Shown here: piece after piece, positions 14,175 to 15,407 of the stretch
How the letters are laid out: every line of letters starts with the position of its first letter
Numbering within the stretch: position 1 is the first letter of the stretch
Source: CAYMRB01 sp964392615
GTDB lineage: Bacteria > Planctomycetota > UBA8108
DNA: 15,407 nucleotides
Assembly: GCA_964392615.1 (NCBI GenBank)
Contig: CAYMRB010000241.1
Span: 1 to 15,407, forward strand
Direction of reading: 5' to 3'
Position numbers and translations under genes: made by a program
Notes under the pieces: generated by a model
Seen by the model: only the letters and a program-made list of their open reading frames with translations
What the model was told of the DNA's origin: nothing
Database searches by the model: none

Positions 14175-14252
14175 TGGGGTGAGTGAGGGGGCTCGAACCC
14201 CCGACCTCCAGGACCACAACCTGGCGCTCTAGCCAGCTGAGCTACACCCACC
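14175..14252 (-). tRNA. tRNA-His (anticodon GTG)
   Basis: Full cloverleaf on the minus strand. The acceptor stem GTGGGTG pairs with CACTCAC (one G-T). The D-arm is GCTC/GAGC, the anticodon stem CCAGG/CCTGG holds loop TTGTGGT with GTG at 14217-14215, and the T-arm is GGGGG-TTCGAGC-CCCCT. A G at position -1 (14252) faces C73 (14178), the hallmark identity pair of histidine tRNA, and CCA is encoded (14177-14175). It reads His codons CAC and CAT. Confidence 0.96.
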
Positions 14253-14283
14253 ACAGGTTTCGTTCGCGGTCAGAGAGCTCATG

Positions 14284-14311
14284 AGTTTACGTCGGCGCGA
14301 CCAAATTGCAA
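14284..14311 (-). promoter_or_regulatory. Probable promoter of tRNA-His
   Basis: On the minus strand TTGCAA (14311-14306) and TAAACT (14289-14284) are 16 bases apart, each matching four of six consensus bases of a housekeeping sigma promoter. The tRNA 5' end lies about 31 bases further on, giving a short leader. This is the most AT-rich stretch nearby, in an 81-base spacer after the coiled-coil gene. Confidence 0.5.
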
Positions 14312-14333
14312 CCCGAGGCCGCGGCCGCTGCGG

Positions 14334-15407
14334 TCAGTTTCCGGCGCGTCGCGCGATGACCTTCTCGAGGCCCGTGATGATCCCCTCGAGCTTGCCGCTG
14401 AGGTGGTCGAATTCCTCGGCGTTGAGCTTCAGGCCGGCCTCCTTCTTGCCGGTGATCTTGCCCCACAGCGACCCCTCGGCCGCCTGAACCTGCTCGTTGA
14501 ACGTGCCGAGCTGGTCGCGGAGCGTGTCGCGGAGATTCGACAGGCGCTCGTGCATGGCGGACTGATCGCTCTCCCAGCGGTCGATGCCGCCCTTGAGCTC
14601 GCCCTGCAGCTCGTCGAGCTTCGCCGCGAAGAGCTGGCGAACCTCGCCGACACCGTCGCCGGTGCGCGAGAGATCGGCAGAGACCTCGCCGATCTCGCGC
14701 CGCAGCTCCTCGAACCGCGTCGCGAGCGCACGGACTTCGGGCGCGCTGGACTCGACCACGCCGGCGATCTTCTCGAACGAGGCCTCGAGCCGATCGAGGC
14801 GCTGGTCCAGGCCGACGAGCATGTCGCGCGACGGCACGGTCGATTCGAGCCGGCCGAGGGTCTGCTTGAGTTCCGCCAGCCGCTCCGTCAGTTGCTCCAC
14901 CATGTCTGCGATCTCCTTGCGCAGGCGCATCTCGACCTCGTTAGCGGCCTTCTGCGCCGTCTCCGGGATGGTCGCCTCCAGCTCTCCCAGAGACTCTCGT
15001 ACTTCGTCGATGCGGCCGTCGATGCCGCCAAGCGCTTGCCCCTGTTCCGCGATCGCCTCGGCCTGCTTGACGTCCGCATCCGCGAGCCCGGCGAGCGCTT
15101 CCTCGTGCCGCGAGTCCGCCTCCGTGAGCCCGTCGAAATCGGACCGCAGCCCGTCGAGGTTCGTGCGGAACTGATCTCCGAGCTGCGAGATGCGCGTCTC
15201 GAAGCCCTCGAGCCGGCGGCGGAACGTCGCCGCGGCGTCGGTGGCCTCCCGCGCCTGCTCCTCGTTCGCACGGCGCAGGTCCGCGAGCTCGTCGGGCGAC
15301 GCGGCCGCGCCTCCGCCGCCTTCATACACGGCGAGGGCGGACGGATCCTCGTCCGCGGCCTCGAGGCGACGGCGCAGCTCGACGAGCTCCGGGAAGAGCT
15401 CATCGCG
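14334..15407 (-). CDS. Coiled-coil protein of unknown function (5' partial)
   Basis: Not recognised as a named family. The frame is open to the right window edge, giving about 357 visible residues. The GTG at 15329 is probably internal, because the upstream codons (RDELFPELVELRRRLEAA) already look like the same charged helix. A short Gly/Ala-rich break (EGGGGAAASP) is followed by a nearly continuous Glu/Leu/Arg-rich helical region, with hydrophobic residues at heptad-like spacing (LDQRLDRLEASFEKIAGVV, LRREIGEVSADL), typical of a long coiled coil. The C-terminal part (WGKITGKKEAGLKLN and the final LEGIITGLEKVIARRAGN) is less regular. No transmembrane segment, cysteine or catalytic motif is visible in this part. 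A structural, tethering or partner-binding role is possible, but the missing N-terminus could change that view. It lies upstream of the tRNA-His promoter on the same strand. Confidence 0.7.
   Translation of the reverse strand, partial: RDELFPELVELRRRLEAADEDPSALAVYEGGGGAAASPDELADLRRANEEQAREATDAAATFRRRLEGFETRISQLGDQFRTNLDGLRSDFDGLTEADSRHEEALAGLADADVKQAEAIAEQGQALGGIDGRIDEVRESLGELEATIPETAQKAANEVEMRLRKEIADMVEQLTERLAELKQTLGRLESTVPSRDMLVGLDQRLDRLEASFEKIAGVVESSAPEVRALATRFEELRREIGEVSADLSRTGDGVGEVRQLFAAKLDELQGELKGGIDRWESDQSAMHERLSNLRDTLRDQLGTFNEQVQAAEGSLWGKITGKKEAGLKLNAEEFDHLSGKLEGIITGLEKVIARRAGN

Noticed and set aside
14175..14252. tRNA-His as an integration site of a mobile island
   Set aside because: No integrase gene and no second copy of the tRNA 3' end were seen in the window.
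15327..15329. GTG as the start of the coiled-coil protein
   Set aside because: In-frame coding-like codons continue to the right edge and no ribosome site precedes it.

Overview
The window is GC-rich DNA from what looks like a planctomycete or a close relative. The best clue is the secreted protein at 10867-13164. It ends in a two-repeat dockerin-type domain followed by a short DPTPDDLGC tail, a style I associate with Planctomycetota. The same lineage is rich in secreted beta-propeller proteins and in secreted DUF1080/SGNH proteins, and both occur here. The taxonomic call is inference; no marker gene settles it.

Layout: the left quarter holds one plus-strand gene, cut by the window edge. It encodes a large SF1 helicase with a Vsr-like nuclease domain and a DUF3320-type tail, an architecture linked to nucleic-acid processing and anti-phage defence. 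Its reading frame enters the window through an Asp-Ser coding hexanucleotide repeat. All other genes lie on the minus strand, so the helicase gene converges with them around 3942-4053.

Reading the minus strand in its own direction (right to left): a coiled-coil protein cut by the right edge (14334-15407); a probable promoter and tRNA-His(GTG) with a strong hairpin behind it; a gamma-glutamylcyclotransferase-like protein with a C-terminal zinc ribbon (13416-14111); a 251-base spacer holding two back-to-back inverted repeats and several GCGAAGCGG-like words; a secreted multidomain trypsin-fold protein whose catalytic serine appears replaced by alanine (10867-13164); a medium-chain zinc dehydrogenase (9787-10770) almost touching a SpoU-family RNA methyltransferase (9258-9776); a secreted DUF1080 plus SGNH esterase (7262-9181); and a secreted beta-propeller with an N-terminal methyltransferase-like fold (4054-7146).

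The two secreted proteins at 4054-9181 could act together on extracellular polymers, and the dehydrogenase/methyltransferase pair is probably one transcription unit. The rest looks like independent genes rather than one pathway. No integrase, transposase, CRISPR array or rRNA was seen. The most unusual points are the Ser-to-Ala change in the protease fold, the protease domain apparently nested inside a fibronectin type III domain, the methyltransferase-like fold on an exported protein, and the structured spacer at 13190-13366. None of these amounts to a demonstrable new multi-gene system within this window.
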